From Kosakonia oryzae (GTDB lineage Bacteria; Pseudomonadota; Gammaproteobacteria; Enterobacterales; Enterobacteriaceae): a DNA stretch of 64,000 nucleotides. The stretch spans positions 4,774,001 to 4,838,000 of the forward strand of contig NZ_CP014007.2 of assembly GCF_001658025.2 (NCBI RefSeq), given 5' to 3'. How positions within the stretch are numbered: the first letter of the stretch is position 1; each line of letters opens with the position of its first letter. The notes under the pieces were generated by a model. That model was not told the DNA's origin and ran no database searches. It saw nothing but the letters and a program-made list of their open reading frames with translations. Shown piece after piece: positions 19,588 through 29,270 of the stretch. The position numbers and the translations under genes were made by a program.

Positions 19588-20592
19588 ATGTCTGCGTTTT
19601 ACCAGAAACATTTTTTGAAACTGCTCGATTTTACACCTGCGGAAATCAACGCCCTGCTGCAACTCGCCTCGCAATTAAAAGCTGATAAGAAAAAAGGCCA
19701 GGAAGTGCAGAAACTTACCGGCAAAAACATCGCGCTCATCTTCGAAAAAGACTCTACCCGCACCCGATGCTCTTTCGAAGTTGCCGCATACGATCAGGGG
19801 GCCCGCGTTACTTATCTTGCGCCAAGCGGCAGCCAGATCGGCCATAAAGAATCGATTAAAGATACCGCGCGCGTGCTGGGCCGTATGTACGACGGCATTC
19901 AATATCGCGGCTACGGCCAGGAGATTGTCGAAACGCTGGCGCAATATGCAGGCGTACCGGTGTGGAACGGTTTAACCAATGAGTTCCACCCGACGCAATT
20001 GCTGGCGGATCTGCTGACCATGCGCGAGCACCTGCCGGGCAAACCGTTCAACCAGATGACGCTGGTCTATGCCGGCGATGCGCGCAACAACATGGGCAAC
20101 TCCATGCTGGAAGCGGCGGCACTGGTCGGCCTGGATCTGCGTCTTGTTGCGCCGAAAGCCTGCTGGCCGGATGCCAGCCTGGTGGCGGAGTGCACCGCGC
20201 TGGCAGTGAAAAACGGCGGCAATATTCTGCTGACAGAAGATATCGCCACTGGCGTGAAGGGCGCAGATTTCATCTATACCGATGTCTGGGTGTCGATGGG
20301 CGAAGCCAAAGAGAAATGGGCTGAACGCATCGCGCTGCTGCGCCCTTACCAGGTGAACAGCATGATGCTGTCGCTGACCGGCAACCCGCAGGTGAAATTC
20401 CTGCACTGTCTGCCGGCCTTCCATGACGATCAAACCACGCTCGGCAAGAAAATGGCGGAAGAGTTTGGCCTGCACGGCGGTATGGAAGTCACCGATGAAG
20501 TGTTTGAATCACCAGCAAGCGTGGTATTCGACCAGGCGGAAAACCGGATGCACACCATCAAAGCCGTGATGGTGGCAACGCTCAGCCAGTAA
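19588..20592 (+). CDS. argI: Anabolic ornithine carbamoyltransferase ArgI
   Basis: A 334-residue trimeric enzyme that joins carbamoyl phosphate and ornithine to make citrulline in arginine synthesis. The carbamoyl phosphate site [12 protein letters not shown], the ornithine loop in DVWVSMGE and the HCLPAFHD motif are complete. Tandem ARG boxes upstream mark it as the biosynthetic copy. The second copy, arcB at 23922, sits in the arginine deiminase operon. Both copies are 334 residues long and closely similar. Confidence 0.97.
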   Translation: MSAFYQKHFLKLLDFTPAEINALLQLASQLKADKKKGQEVQKLTGKNIALIFEKDSTRTRCSFEVAAYDQGARVTYLAPSGSQIGHKESIKDTARVLGRMYDGIQYRGYGQEIVETLAQYAGVPVWNGLTNEFHPTQLLADLLTMREHLPGKPFNQMTLVYAGDARNNMGNSMLEAAALVGLDLRLVAPKACWPDASLVAECTALAVKNGGNILLTEDIATGVKGADFIYTDVWVSMGEAKEKWAERIALLRPYQVNSMMLSLTGNPQVKFLHCLPAFHDDQTTLGKKMAEEFGLHGGMEVTDEVFESPASVVFDQAENRMHTIKAVMVATLSQ

Positions 20593-20598
20593 GTTTTA

Positions 20599-20623
20599 CC
20601 CCTCACCCACTGCGGGTGAGGGG
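20599..20623. terminator. GC-rich hairpin between argI and tabA
   Basis: CCCCTCACCC pairs with GGGTGAGGGG around the loop ACTGC, ten base pairs. It lies between the convergent ends of argI and tabA. Neither side is followed by a T run, so it may be a weak terminator or a processing or stability hairpin. Confidence 0.55.
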
Positions 20624-20629
20624 GCATTA

Positions 20630-21759
<1,130 letters not shown>

Positions 21760-22980
21760 ATGGAAAAGCACTACGTCGGTTCTGAAATAGGGCAATTACG
21801 AAGCGTTATGCTGCATCGCCCCAATTTAAGTCTGAAACGTTTAACACCATCGAATTGCCAGGAACTCTTATTTGATGATGTGTTATCGGTCGAGCGTGCC
21901 GGCGAAGAGCACGACGCCTTCGCAAACACGCTGCGCGAGCAGGGTGTGGAAGTCCTGCTGTTAACCGACCTTCTGACCCAAACACTTGATATTGCTGAGG
22001 CGAAAAGCTGGCTGCTGGACATGCAAATCTCCGATTATCGCCTTGGCCCTACCTTCGCCGCAGACGTACGTAGCTGGCTGGCGGATATGCCGCATCGCGA
22101 GCTGGCGCGGCGGCTCAGCGGCGGATTAACCTACGGAGAAATCCCGGCATTTATTAAAAATATGGTGGTGGATATCCACACGGCGAATGATTTTATTATG
22201 AAGCCGTTGCCTAACCATTTATTTACCCGCGATACATCCTGCTGGATTTATAACGGCGTATCGATTAACCCAATGGCCAAACCGGCTCGTCAGCGCGAAA
22301 CAAATAATCTGCGCGCTATTTATCGCTGGCATCCGGCCTTCGCTGACGGTGAATTTATTAAATACTTTGGCGACGAGAATATTAATTATGACCATGCCAC
22401 TTTAGAAGGCGGCGACGTATTAGTGATCGGTCGCGGCGCGGTATTAATTGGCTTGTCTGAACGCACCACGCCGCAGGGCGTTGAGTTTCTTGCCAACAGC
22501 CTGTTCAAACACCGCCAGGCAGAACGGGTTATCGTCGTCGAACTCCCCAAACACCGCTCCTGTATGCATCTCGATACCGTGATGACGCATATCGATATCG
22601 ACACCTTCTCCGTCTACCCCGAAGTGGTGCGCAAAGACGCACATTGCTGGACGCTCACCCCGGACGGACGCGGCGGCCTGCAACGCACGCAGGAGAACGA
22701 TCTGCTGCACGCCATTGAGAAAGCGCTCGGCATTGACCAGGTGCGACTCATCACCACCGGCGGCGATGCCTTCGAAGCCGAACGCGAACAGTGGAATGAC
22801 GCCAACAACGTCCTCACGCTGCGCCCCGGCGTGGTAGTCGGTTACGAACGCAATATCTGGACTAACGAAAAGTATGACAAAGCCGGGATCACCGTGCTGC
22901 CCATTCCTGGCGATGAGCTGGGGCGCGGGCGCGGCGGTGCACGCTGCATGAGCTGCCCACTAGAACGCGACGGGATTTAA
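21760..22980 (+). CDS. arcA: Arginine deiminase ArcA
   Basis: A 406-residue enzyme that hydrolyses arginine to citrulline and ammonia, the first step of the arginine deiminase pathway. The N-terminal [15 protein letters not shown], the [19 protein letters not shown] and [10 protein letters not shown] segments and the catalytic cysteine in [15 protein letters not shown] are intact, with Cys, His, Glu and Asp at the expected places. It opens an arcA-arcC-arcB-arcD operon similar to that of Salmonella. The gap to arcC is only ten bases. The pathway yields ATP under low oxygen and raises pH by releasing ammonia. Confidence 0.97.
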   Translation: MEKHYVGSEIGQLRSVMLHRPNLSLKRLTPSNCQELLFDDVLSVERAGEEHDAFANTLREQGVEVLLLTDLLTQTLDIAEAKSWLLDMQISDYRLGPTFAADVRSWLADMPHRELARRLSGGLTYGEIPAFIKNMVVDIHTANDFIMKPLPNHLFTRDTSCWIYNGVSINPMAKPARQRETNNLRAIYRWHPAFADGEFIKYFGDENINYDHATLEGGDVLVIGRGAVLIGLSERTTPQGVEFLANSLFKHRQAERVIVVELPKHRSCMHLDTVMTHIDIDTFSVYPEVVRKDAHCWTLTPDGRGGLQRTQENDLLHAIEKALGIDQVRLITTGGDAFEAEREQWNDANNVLTLRPGVVVGYERNIWTNEKYDKAGITVLPIPGDELGRGRGGARCMSCPLERDGI

Positions 22981-22990
22981 AGGAGCCATC

Positions 22991-23902
22991 ATGGAAAGAA
23001 AACCTACGCTGGTTGTCGCGCTCGGCGGCAACGCACTGCTGAAACGCGGTGAACCGCTGGAAGCGAACATTCAGCGCCAGAACATTGATCTTGCCGCGCG
23101 CACCATTGCCGGGCTGACCGCGCAGTGGCGCGTGGTGCTGGTACACGGCAACGGGCCGCAGGTTGGTCTGTTGGCGCTGCAAAACAGCGCTTACGACAAA
23201 GTCACGCCCTACCCGCTCGACATTCTTGGCGCCGAAAGCCAGGGGATGATCGGCTACATGCTGCAACAGTCTCTGAAAAACATCCTGCCGCAGCGCGAGG
23301 TAAGCGTACTGCTCACCCAGGTGGAAGTGGACCCGGCCGACCCGGCATTCAGCAACCCCACCAAATACATCGGCCCGGTTTACAGCGAAGCGCAAGCCCA
23401 TGCGCTGCAGCAGGAAAAAGGCTGGGTCTTTAAGGTAGATGGCCACTACTTCCGCCGCGTGGTTCCCTCCCCACAGCCCAAACGCATTGTCGAGAGCGAT
23501 GCCATCAGTGCGCTGATAAACCGCGATCACCTGGTCATTTGCAATGGCGGAGGCGGCGTACCGGTAGTGGAAAACGCCAACGGCTACCACGGCATTGAAG
23601 CGGTGATCGACAAAGACCTCTCGGCGGCGCTGCTGGCACGGCAAATCGAAGCGGACGCTCTGCTGATCCTCACCGATGCCGACGCGGTGTACCTCGACTG
23701 GGGCAAACCCACGCAGCGCCCGCTGGCGCAGGTAACCCCGGAAATGTTGCAAGGGATGCAGTTCGACGCGGGCTCGATGGGGCCGAAAGTCGCCGCCTGC
23801 CGCCAGTTTGTCGAGGCCTGCAACGGCATCGCGGGTATTGGCGCACTGGTGGATGGCCCGGCCATTCTCGCCGGGGATAAAGGCACCTTAATTCGTCACT
23901 GA
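22991..23902 (+). CDS. arcC: Carbamate kinase ArcC
   Basis: A 303-residue kinase that transfers the phosphate of carbamoyl phosphate to ADP, forming ATP, CO2 and ammonia, the energy-yielding step of the arginine deiminase pathway. Family segments [34 protein letters not shown] and the [15 protein letters not shown] lysine region are present. A short spacer with AAGGAGCC precedes the ATG. It lies between the deiminase and the catabolic carbamoyltransferase. Confidence 0.97.
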   Translation: MERKPTLVVALGGNALLKRGEPLEANIQRQNIDLAARTIAGLTAQWRVVLVHGNGPQVGLLALQNSAYDKVTPYPLDILGAESQGMIGYMLQQSLKNILPQREVSVLLTQVEVDPADPAFSNPTKYIGPVYSEAQAHALQQEKGWVFKVDGHYFRRVVPSPQPKRIVESDAISALINRDHLVICNGGGGVPVVENANGYHGIEAVIDKDLSAALLARQIEADALLILTDADAVYLDWGKPTQRPLAQVTPEMLQGMQFDAGSMGPKVAACRQFVEACNGIAGIGALVDGPAILAGDKGTLIRH

Positions 23903-23921
23903 TTTAAAAAAGGAAGATCTC

Positions 23922-24926
23922 ATGAGTATCAATTTGAAAAATCGCAACTTTCTCAAACTGCTCGATTACACACCGGCGGAAATCCAGTACCTGATCGATC
24001 TTGCTATCCAGTTGAAAGCGGACAAAAAAGCGGGCTGTGAGAAAAAGACGCTGGTTGGCAAAAACATCGCGCTGATTTTTGAAAAAACCTCCACCCGCAC
24101 CCGCTGCGCGTTTGAAGTAGGCGCTTTCGATCAGGGCGCGCAGGTGACCTATCTCGGGCCGAGCGGTTCGCAGATCGGTCATAAAGAGTCGATGAAAGAC
24201 ACAGCCCGCGTGCTGGGACGCATGTATGACGGCATCGAATATCGCGGTTATGGCCAGCAAATTGTGGAAGAGCTGGGTCTGTATGCCGGTGTTCCCGTAT
24301 GGAACGGGCTGACCAACGAGTTTCACCCGACGCAGATCCTTGCCGATCTGATGACCATGCTCGAACACGCACCGGGCAAACGCCTGTCGGAACTGCGTTT
24401 TGCCTACCTCGGCGATGCGCGCAACAACATGGGTAACTCGCTGATGGTCGGCGCGGCCAAGATGGGCATGGATATCCGGCTGGTCGCGCCGAGGTCGTTC
24501 TGGCCGGAAGCCGCACTGGTTGCGCAATGCCAGGCCATCGCCCGTGAAACCGGCGCGCGCATCATGCTCACCGAAGAGGTGGAAGAAGGCGTGCAGGGCG
24601 TGGATTTCCTCTACACCGATGTGTGGGTGTCGATGGGCGAACCGAAAGAGGCCTGGTCCGAGCGCGTCAGCCTGATGAAACCCTATCAGGTCAATAGCGC
24701 GGTGGTAAAAGCCACCGGCAATCCACAGGTGAAATTTATGCACTGTCTGCCCGCATTCCATAACGAGCACACCAAAGTGGGCGGCGAGATCGAAATGGCT
24801 TACGGCCTGAAAGGGCTGGAAGTCACGGAAGAGGTTTTCGAATCGCCGAACTCCATCGTCTTTGACGAAGCTGAAAACCGGATGCACACCATCAAAGCGG
24901 TTATGGTGGCGACACTCGGCGACTAA
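23922..24926 (+). CDS. arcB: Catabolic ornithine carbamoyltransferase ArcB
   Basis: A 334-residue enzyme that phosphorolyses citrulline to ornithine and carbamoyl phosphate in the arginine deiminase pathway. It is collinear with ArgI (19588) and shares [42 protein letters not shown] and [14 protein letters not shown]. No ARG boxes lie in front, and it is expressed from the arc operon. The assignment to the catabolic direction rests on this context, because anabolic and catabolic enzymes share motifs. Confidence 0.95.
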   Translation: MSINLKNRNFLKLLDYTPAEIQYLIDLAIQLKADKKAGCEKKTLVGKNIALIFEKTSTRTRCAFEVGAFDQGAQVTYLGPSGSQIGHKESMKDTARVLGRMYDGIEYRGYGQQIVEELGLYAGVPVWNGLTNEFHPTQILADLMTMLEHAPGKRLSELRFAYLGDARNNMGNSLMVGAAKMGMDIRLVAPRSFWPEAALVAQCQAIARETGARIMLTEEVEEGVQGVDFLYTDVWVSMGEPKEAWSERVSLMKPYQVNSAVVKATGNPQVKFMHCLPAFHNEHTKVGGEIEMAYGLKGLEVTEEVFESPNSIVFDEAENRMHTIKAVMVATLGD

Positions 24927-24932
24927 CCACTC

Positions 24933-24960
24933 CCCCGGCACATCATGGGGTGTGCCGGGG
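24933..24960 (+). other. Intercistronic hairpin with duplicated start region, arcB-arcD
   Basis: CCCCGGCACA and TGTGCCGGGG form a perfect ten-pair stem around the loop TCATGGGG, placed two bases before the AAGGAG of arcD. The sequence GCACATCATGGG occurs once in this hairpin and again 30 bases later at the arcD start codon. The hairpin therefore carries an in-frame copy of the arcD start region. It could shape arcD translation or stabilise the mRNA end of arcB. Confidence 0.7.
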
Positions 24961-24974
24961 TTAAGGAGCACATC

Positions 24975-26378
24975 ATGGGCAAGTTCAAATTCCCTTCCGC
25001 TTACACCATTCTCTTTGTGTTGATTGCCATTGTCGCCGCGCTCAGTTGGATCATTCCTGCGGGTCAGTATCATATGGCGATGAACCCCGCGCTCGGCAAA
25101 GAGGTGCCCGTTGCCGGCACCTATGCGCATGTTGCCTCGCAACCGCAGGGGCTTATCGCAGTGATCATGGCACCGATTAGCGGTCTGTACGATCCGGATA
25201 GCGGCCAGGCAGGCGCTATCGACGTGGCGCTGTTTATTCTGATCATCGGCGGCTTTCTGGGCATCGTCACCAAAACAGGCGCCATCGACGCCGGGATCGA
25301 GCGCGTCACTACGCGTTTACGCGGCCACGAAGAGTGGATGATCCCGATCCTGATGGCGCTGTTTGCCGCTGGCGGCACCATCTATGGCATGGCCGAAGAG
25401 TCATTGCCGTTTTATACCCTGCTGGTTCCCGTTATGCTCGCCGCCCGTTTTGATCCGGTCGTCGCCGCATCCACCGTTCTGCTCGGCGCGGGGATCGGCA
25501 CGCTCGGATCAACCATCAACCCGTTTGCTACAGTGATCGCCGCTAACGCCGCCGGGATCCCGTTTACCCACGGCATCGCCCTGCGTTTAGCGCTGCTGGT
25601 CATCGGTTGGGTGATTTGTGTCGGCTGGGTCATGCACTATGCCCGCAAAATCCGCGCGAACCCTGCACTGTCGATCGTCGCAGATAAGCAGGAAGAGGAT
25701 CGGGCCTTCTTCCTTGGGCATAAGTCAGAAGAGATCCTCGAATTTACGCCGCTTCGTAAGCTGATCCTGGTGATTTTCGCGCTGGCCTTTGTGGTGATGA
25801 TTTATGGCGTCGCCGTGCTGGGCTGGTGGATGGCGCAGATCTCGGCGGTTTTCCTGGCGAGCGCGATTATCGTTGGTCTGATCGCCCGTATGAGCGAAGA
25901 GGAACTGACGTCAACATTTATCAACGGCGCACGGGATCTGCTGGGCGTAGCGCTGATTATTGGAATTGCCCGCGGTATCGTAGTAATCATGGATAAGGGT
26001 ATGATTACTCATACTATTTTGCACAGTGCCGAAGACATGGTCAGCGGGTTATCCACCGTCGCGTTTATTAACGTTATGTACTGGCTGGAAGTGGTGTTGT
26101 CGTTTCTCGTGCCCTCTTCTTCCGGCCTTGCGGTTCTGACGATGCCGATAATGGCGCCTCTGGCCGATTTCGCTAACGTCAACCGCGATCTGGTCGTCAC
26201 CGCTTATCAATCCGCGTCCGGTATCGTCAACCTGGTAACCCCGACTTCCGCCGTGGTAATGGGAGGGCTGGCTATCGCCCATGTTCCTTACGTCCGCTAT
26301 CTGAAGTGGGTTGCTCCGCTGTTGGCGATATTAACCGTGGTGATCATGGCGGCGCTGAGCCTTGGGGCCCTGCTGTAA
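24975..26378 (+). CDS. arcD: YfcC/DcuC-type transporter, probable arginine/ornithine exchanger
   Basis: A 467-residue polytopic membrane protein with about 11-12 hydrophobic segments, starting MGKFKFPSAYTILFVLIAIV. It belongs to the C4-dicarboxylate/YfcC ion-transporter family (GGFLGIVTKTGAIDAGIERV, AAGGTIYGMAEESLPFY, VPSSSGLAVLTMPIMAPLAD). Placed fourth in an arginine deiminase operon, it is the likely arginine/ornithine antiporter, although it is not of the classical APC-family ArcD type. I choose the ATG at 24975, preceded by AAGGAG. An in-frame ATG at 24945 sits inside the hairpin loop and is a less likely start. The name rests on context. Confidence 0.85.
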   Translation: MGKFKFPSAYTILFVLIAIVAALSWIIPAGQYHMAMNPALGKEVPVAGTYAHVASQPQGLIAVIMAPISGLYDPDSGQAGAIDVALFILIIGGFLGIVTKTGAIDAGIERVTTRLRGHEEWMIPILMALFAAGGTIYGMAEESLPFYTLLVPVMLAARFDPVVAASTVLLGAGIGTLGSTINPFATVIAANAAGIPFTHGIALRLALLVIGWVICVGWVMHYARKIRANPALSIVADKQEEDRAFFLGHKSEEILEFTPLRKLILVIFALAFVVMIYGVAVLGWWMAQISAVFLASAIIVGLIARMSEEELTSTFINGARDLLGVALIIGIARGIVVIMDKGMITHTILHSAEDMVSGLSTVAFINVMYWLEVVLSFLVPSSSGLAVLTMPIMAPLADFANVNRDLVVTAYQSASGIVNLVTPTSAVVMGGLAIAHVPYVRYLKWVAPLLAILTVVIMAALSLGALL

Positions 26379-26426
26379 CACGTCGGGTGGCTCAACGCTT
26401 AACCGGCCGTGCATAGAGTAACCAGG

Positions 26427-26460
26427 CCCGGCAGGCGTTGAGCTGCCGGGCAGTTTGTTT
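26427..26460 (+). terminator. Hairpin after arcD, probable terminator
   Basis: CCCGGCAG pairs with CTGCCGGG around GCGTTGAG and is followed by CAGTTTGTTT, a broken T tract. It would attenuate rather than fully block read-through into the ArgR-like gene. Confidence 0.55.
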
Positions 26461-26483
26461 CGGCAACTGATACGGGAAAAAAG

Positions 26484-26963
26484 ATGATGGAATATGGAGA
26501 GTATTCACCGAAAGAGCAGCTTCAATTAGCCGTTTGCCAGCGTCTGATTAGCGAAAAAAGCTACCTTTCGCAGGAAGCGATCCGTCGCGATTTGCAGTAC
26601 CACGGTTTTGATGCTATTAGCCAGTCCACCGTGTCCCGCCTGTTGAAACTGCTCGGTGTGATAAAAATCCGCAACGCCAAAGGACAAAAAATTTATGCGC
26701 TGAATCCGCAGCTGCACCCGGTGCCGGACGCCGCCCGCACGGTCTCCGAAATGGTGGTCAGCGTCGAGCATAATAGCGAATTTATCCTTATTCACACCGT
26801 GGCCGGATATGGCCGCGCCGTGGCACGCATTCTGGATTATCACCAGTTGCCGGAAATCCTCGGCGTCGTGGCGGGGAGCAGCATTGTCTGGGTTGCGCCC
26901 AGAGAGGTAAAGCATACGGCGCTAGTGCATAAACAAATTAATTATCTACTTAGAACGCATTAA
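26484..26963 (+). CDS. ArgR-family regulator of the arc operon (paralog)
   Basis: A 159-residue ArgR/AhrC-type protein. Residues about 10-72 are the winged helix-turn-helix (QSTVSRLLKLLGVIKIRNAK), and residues about 85-159 the hexamerisation and effector domain. In E. coli ArgR the arginine contacts include Asp128 and Asp129 in GTIAGDDT. Here that motif reads GVVAGSS, with S132 and S133. The Asp of the preceding helix (E. coli Asp113) is kept in RILDYHQ. The protein probably responds to arginine differently, or not at all, and may act with the true ArgR encoded elsewhere. A similar regulator ends the Salmonella arginine deiminase cluster. Start: the first of two adjacent ATG codons; the ribosome site is weak. 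Confidence 0.9.
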   Translation: MMEYGEYSPKEQLQLAVCQRLISEKSYLSQEAIRRDLQYHGFDAISQSTVSRLLKLLGVIKIRNAKGQKIYALNPQLHPVPDAARTVSEMVVSVEHNSEFILIHTVAGYGRAVARILDYHQLPEILGVVAGSSIVWVAPREVKHTALVHKQINYLLRTH

Positions 26964-27009
26964 TATTCAAAGAGAACCGTTTGCACTGCGTAAAATGTGC
27001 ATCAATCGC

Positions 27010-27037
27010 TTGATCCAAAAAAGCAGCTGCGTATAAT
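27010..27037 (+). promoter_or_regulatory. pyrLBI promoter with reiterative-transcription start
   Basis: TTGATC (27010-27015) and TATAAT (27032-27037) are separated by 16 bases. Seven bases on, AATTTG (27045-27050) gives the start sequence that in E. coli pyrBI undergoes UTP-dependent reiterative transcription, AAUUUG. The GGGACAATTTGCCGG context is conserved. Transcription is therefore probably controlled by UTP both here and at the attenuator. Confidence 0.88.
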
Positions 27038-27062
27038 CCGGGACAATTTGCCGGGAGGAAGC

Positions 27063-27167
27063 ATGGTCCAGTGTGTACGACAAACTGTCTTACCGCGTCT
27101 GAAAAAGGGCGCTGGCCTGCCGTTTTTCTTTCCCGTTGCGAACCCTATTCCACAGCCCCTCTATTGA
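27063..27167 (+). CDS. pyrL: pyrBI operon leader peptide PyrL
   Basis: A 34-codon leader ORF starting [20 protein letters not shown] and ending NPIPQPLY. The first half is nearly that of E. coli PyrL; the end differs and is shorter than the 44-residue E. coli peptide. GGGAGG lies five bases upstream. Its codons run into the attenuator hairpin, the arrangement required for UTP-sensitive attenuation, in which a closely following ribosome prevents hairpin formation when RNA polymerase pauses. Confidence 0.93.
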   Translation: MVQCVRQTVLPRLKKGAGLPFFFPVANPIPQPLY

Positions 27168-27180
27168 GGGGCTTTTTTTT
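27155..27180 (+). terminator. pyrBI attenuator
   Basis: GCCCCTC pairs with GAGGGGC around TATT and is followed by eight T residues. It overlaps the end of pyrL and precedes pyrB by about 22 bases, the classical attenuator of the pyrimidine operon. Confidence 0.95.
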
Positions 27181-27202
27181 GCGCAGTCGTCAGGAGATAA
27201 CC

Positions 27203-28138
27203 ATGGCTAATCCGCTATATCAGAAACATATCATTTCCATAAACGATCTCAGCCGCGAAGAACTGGAACTGGTGCTTAACACCGCTGCACGACTGAAGGC
27301 CAACCCCCAGCCAGAGCTGCTCAAGCATAAAGTGATCGCCAGTTGCTTCTTTGAAGCCTCTACCCGTACGCGTCTGTCATTTGAAACCTCCATGCACCGT
27401 CTCGGCGCGAGCGTGGTTGGCTTTTCCGACAGCAGCAACACCTCGCTGGGTAAGAAGGGCGAAACGCTGGCAGACACCATTTCGGTTATCAGCACCTATG
27501 TGGATGCCATCGTGATGCGCCACCCGCAGGAGGGCGCGGCGCGTCTGGCGACCGAATTTTCCGGCGGTATTCCGGTGCTGAACGCTGGTGACGGTGCCAA
27601 CCAACATCCGACGCAAACGCTGCTCGATCTCTTCACCATCCAGGAGACACAAGGACGCCTTGAAAACCTGCATATCGCCATGGTCGGCGACCTGAAATAT
27701 GGCCGCACCGTGCATTCACTGGCGCAGGCGCTGGCAAAATTCAGCGGCAACCGCTTCTACTTCATCGCCCCGGATGCGCTGGCAATGCCGCAGTACATTC
27801 TGGATATGCTCGACGAGAAAGGCATGGCCTGGAGCGTGCACGCCAGCATCGAAGAGGTGATGGCGGAAGTGGATATTCTTTATATGACCCGCGTACAGAA
27901 AGAGCGTCTGGACCCGTCGGAATACGCCAACGTCAAAGCGCAATTTGTTTTACGCGCCAGCGATCTGGCCGGCGCACGCAGCAATATGAAGGTGCTGCAT
28001 CCGCTGCCGCGCGTTGATGAGATCACCACTGACGTTGATAAAACGCCGCACGCCTGGTATTTCCAGCAGGCCGGCAACGGTATTTTCGCCCGCCAGGCTC
28101 TGCTGGCGCTGGTTCTCAATCGCGATTTGGCTCTGTAA
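27203..28138 (+). CDS. pyrB: Aspartate carbamoyltransferase catalytic subunit PyrB
   Basis: A 311-residue subunit that joins carbamoyl phosphate and aspartate, the committed step of pyrimidine synthesis. It starts [20 protein letters not shown], the mature length of E. coli PyrB; the long open frame upstream overlaps the leader and is not used. Active-site segments [14 protein letters not shown], the 80s loop ([15 protein letters not shown]), HPTQTLLDL and HPLPRVDEI are intact. It forms the C6R6 holoenzyme with PyrI, encoded 13 bases downstream. Confidence 0.98.
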   Translation: MANPLYQKHIISINDLSREELELVLNTAARLKANPQPELLKHKVIASCFFEASTRTRLSFETSMHRLGASVVGFSDSSNTSLGKKGETLADTISVISTYVDAIVMRHPQEGAARLATEFSGGIPVLNAGDGANQHPTQTLLDLFTIQETQGRLENLHIAMVGDLKYGRTVHSLAQALAKFSGNRFYFIAPDALAMPQYILDMLDEKGMAWSVHASIEEVMAEVDILYMTRVQKERLDPSEYANVKAQFVLRASDLAGARSNMKVLHPLPRVDEITTDVDKTPHAWYFQQAGNGIFARQALLALVLNRDLAL

Positions 28139-28151
28139 GGGGGAAACGACA

Positions 28152-28613
28152 ATGACACACGATAATAAACTTCAGGTCGAAGCCATTAAACGCGGCACCG
28201 TGATTGACCACATCCCTGCCCGCGTCGGGTTCAAGCTGCTGACGCTGTTCAAACTGACGGAAACTGACCAGCGCATCACCATCGGCCTTAACCTGCCGTC
28301 CGGCGAAATGGGCCGCAAGGATTTGATCAAAATCGAGAACACATTTCTCACCGATGAGCAGGTCAACCAGCTTGCGCTGTATGCGCCGCAGGCCACCGTT
28401 AACCGGATTGATGAATATGAAGTCGTGGGCAAATCACGCCCGAGCCTGCCGGAACGCATCACTGGCGTGCTGGTGTGTCCGAACAGCAACTGCATCAGCC
28501 ATGCCGAGCCGGTCGCTTCCAGCTTTGCGGTGAAACAACGCGAGCAGGATATTGCGCTGAAGTGCAAATATTGCGAGAAAGAGTTCTCGCATCACGTCGT
28601 GCTGGCCAATTAA
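28152..28613 (+). CDS. pyrI: Aspartate carbamoyltransferase regulatory subunit PyrI
   Basis: A 153-residue subunit that binds CTP, UTP and ATP and gives the enzyme allosteric control. The nucleotide-binding N-terminal domain starts [20 protein letters not shown]. The C-terminal zinc site keeps its four cysteines in CPNSNC and CKYC, which hold the contact with PyrB. Length and sequence match E. coli. Confidence 0.98.
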   Translation: MTHDNKLQVEAIKRGTVIDHIPARVGFKLLTLFKLTETDQRITIGLNLPSGEMGRKDLIKIENTFLTDEQVNQLALYAPQATVNRIDEYEVVGKSRPSLPERITGVLVCPNSNCISHAEPVASSFAVKQREQDIALKCKYCEKEFSHHVVLAN

Positions 28614-28651
28614 CCTCCAGCCAGTAAAAAGGCGGTCTGCGCAATAACGTG

Positions 28652-28657
28652 TATAAT
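28652..28657 (+). promoter_or_regulatory. Probable -10 element of ridA
   Basis: A perfect TATAAT preceded by GTG lies about 40 bases before the ridA start codon, between the arms of a GGCGGT ... ACCGCC inverted repeat that may end the pyrI message. The -35 element is weak. This is inferred from sequence alone. Confidence 0.55.
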
Positions 28658-28695
28658 GACCGCCACCTTATTACCGCTGATATTCAGGAAACATC

Positions 28696-29082
28696 ATGAC
28701 TAAAGTTATCGCGACGGAAAATGCGCCAGCTGCCATCGGCCCTTATGTGCAGGCTGTTGATCTCGGCAATATGATCCTCACCTCCGGCCAGATCCCGGTC
28801 GATCCGAAAACCGGTAGCGTGCCGGAAGATGTCGCTGCGCAGGCGCGCCAGTCTCTCGACAACGTGAAAGCGATCGTCGAAGCCGCTGGCCTGAAAGTGG
28901 GCGACATTGTGAAAACTACCGTGTTCGTGAAAGATCTGAACGATTTCGCCACCGTTAACGCCACTTACGAAGCCTTTTTCGCTGAGCATAACGCCACCTT
29001 CCCGGCGCGTTCCTGCGTGGAAGTCGCGCGCCTGCCGAAAGATGTGAAAATCGAGATCGAAGCGATCGCCGTACGTCGCTAA
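28696..29082 (+). CDS. ridA: 2-iminobutanoate/2-iminopropanoate deaminase RidA
   Basis: A 128-residue YjgF/YER057c/UK114 family enzyme that hydrolyses reactive enamine/imine intermediates released by PLP enzymes such as threonine dehydratase, protecting transaminases. Conserved residues include the AAIGPYVQAVDLGN start region, the Arg in FPARSCVEVARLP and the terminal EIEAIAVRR. It lies downstream of pyrI as in E. coli. Confidence 0.97.
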   Translation: MTKVIATENAPAAIGPYVQAVDLGNMILTSGQIPVDPKTGSVPEDVAAQARQSLDNVKAIVEAAGLKVGDIVKTTVFVKDLNDFATVNATYEAFFAEHNATFPARSCVEVARLPKDVKIEIEAIAVRR

Positions 29083-29090
29083 TCCGCAAA

Positions 29091-29160
29091 CCGGATGGCC
29101 GCGTAAACGTATCCGGCAAGCCGGTTTACAGGCCGGATAAGCGAAGCCGCCATCCGGCCT
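29091..29160. repeat. BIME (two REP units)
   Basis: CCGGATGGCCGCG, ATCCGGCAAGCCGG and GGCCGGATAAGCG...CGCCATCCGGCC form two facing REP units between the convergent ends of ridA and mgtA. Confidence 0.85.
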
Positions 29161-29270
29161 GTAACATTCCGCATCTCAGCTAAGCCCGCCGTCATCCGGC
29201 GCGCAACGCGGCAAAATGATTTTCCCCACCACTCTCAGCACTACCGTAGCGCCAGCGGGCAATTAACGCA

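Noticed and set aside
20599-20623. Full Rho-independent terminator after argI
   Set aside because: The stem is strong but neither side has a T run, so it is listed only as a hairpin with low confidence.
23904-25142. A 412-codon minus-strand open frame opposite arcB and the start of arcD
   Set aside because: Antisense to a well-supported conserved gene; a similar antisense frame lies opposite argI, as expected of paralogs.
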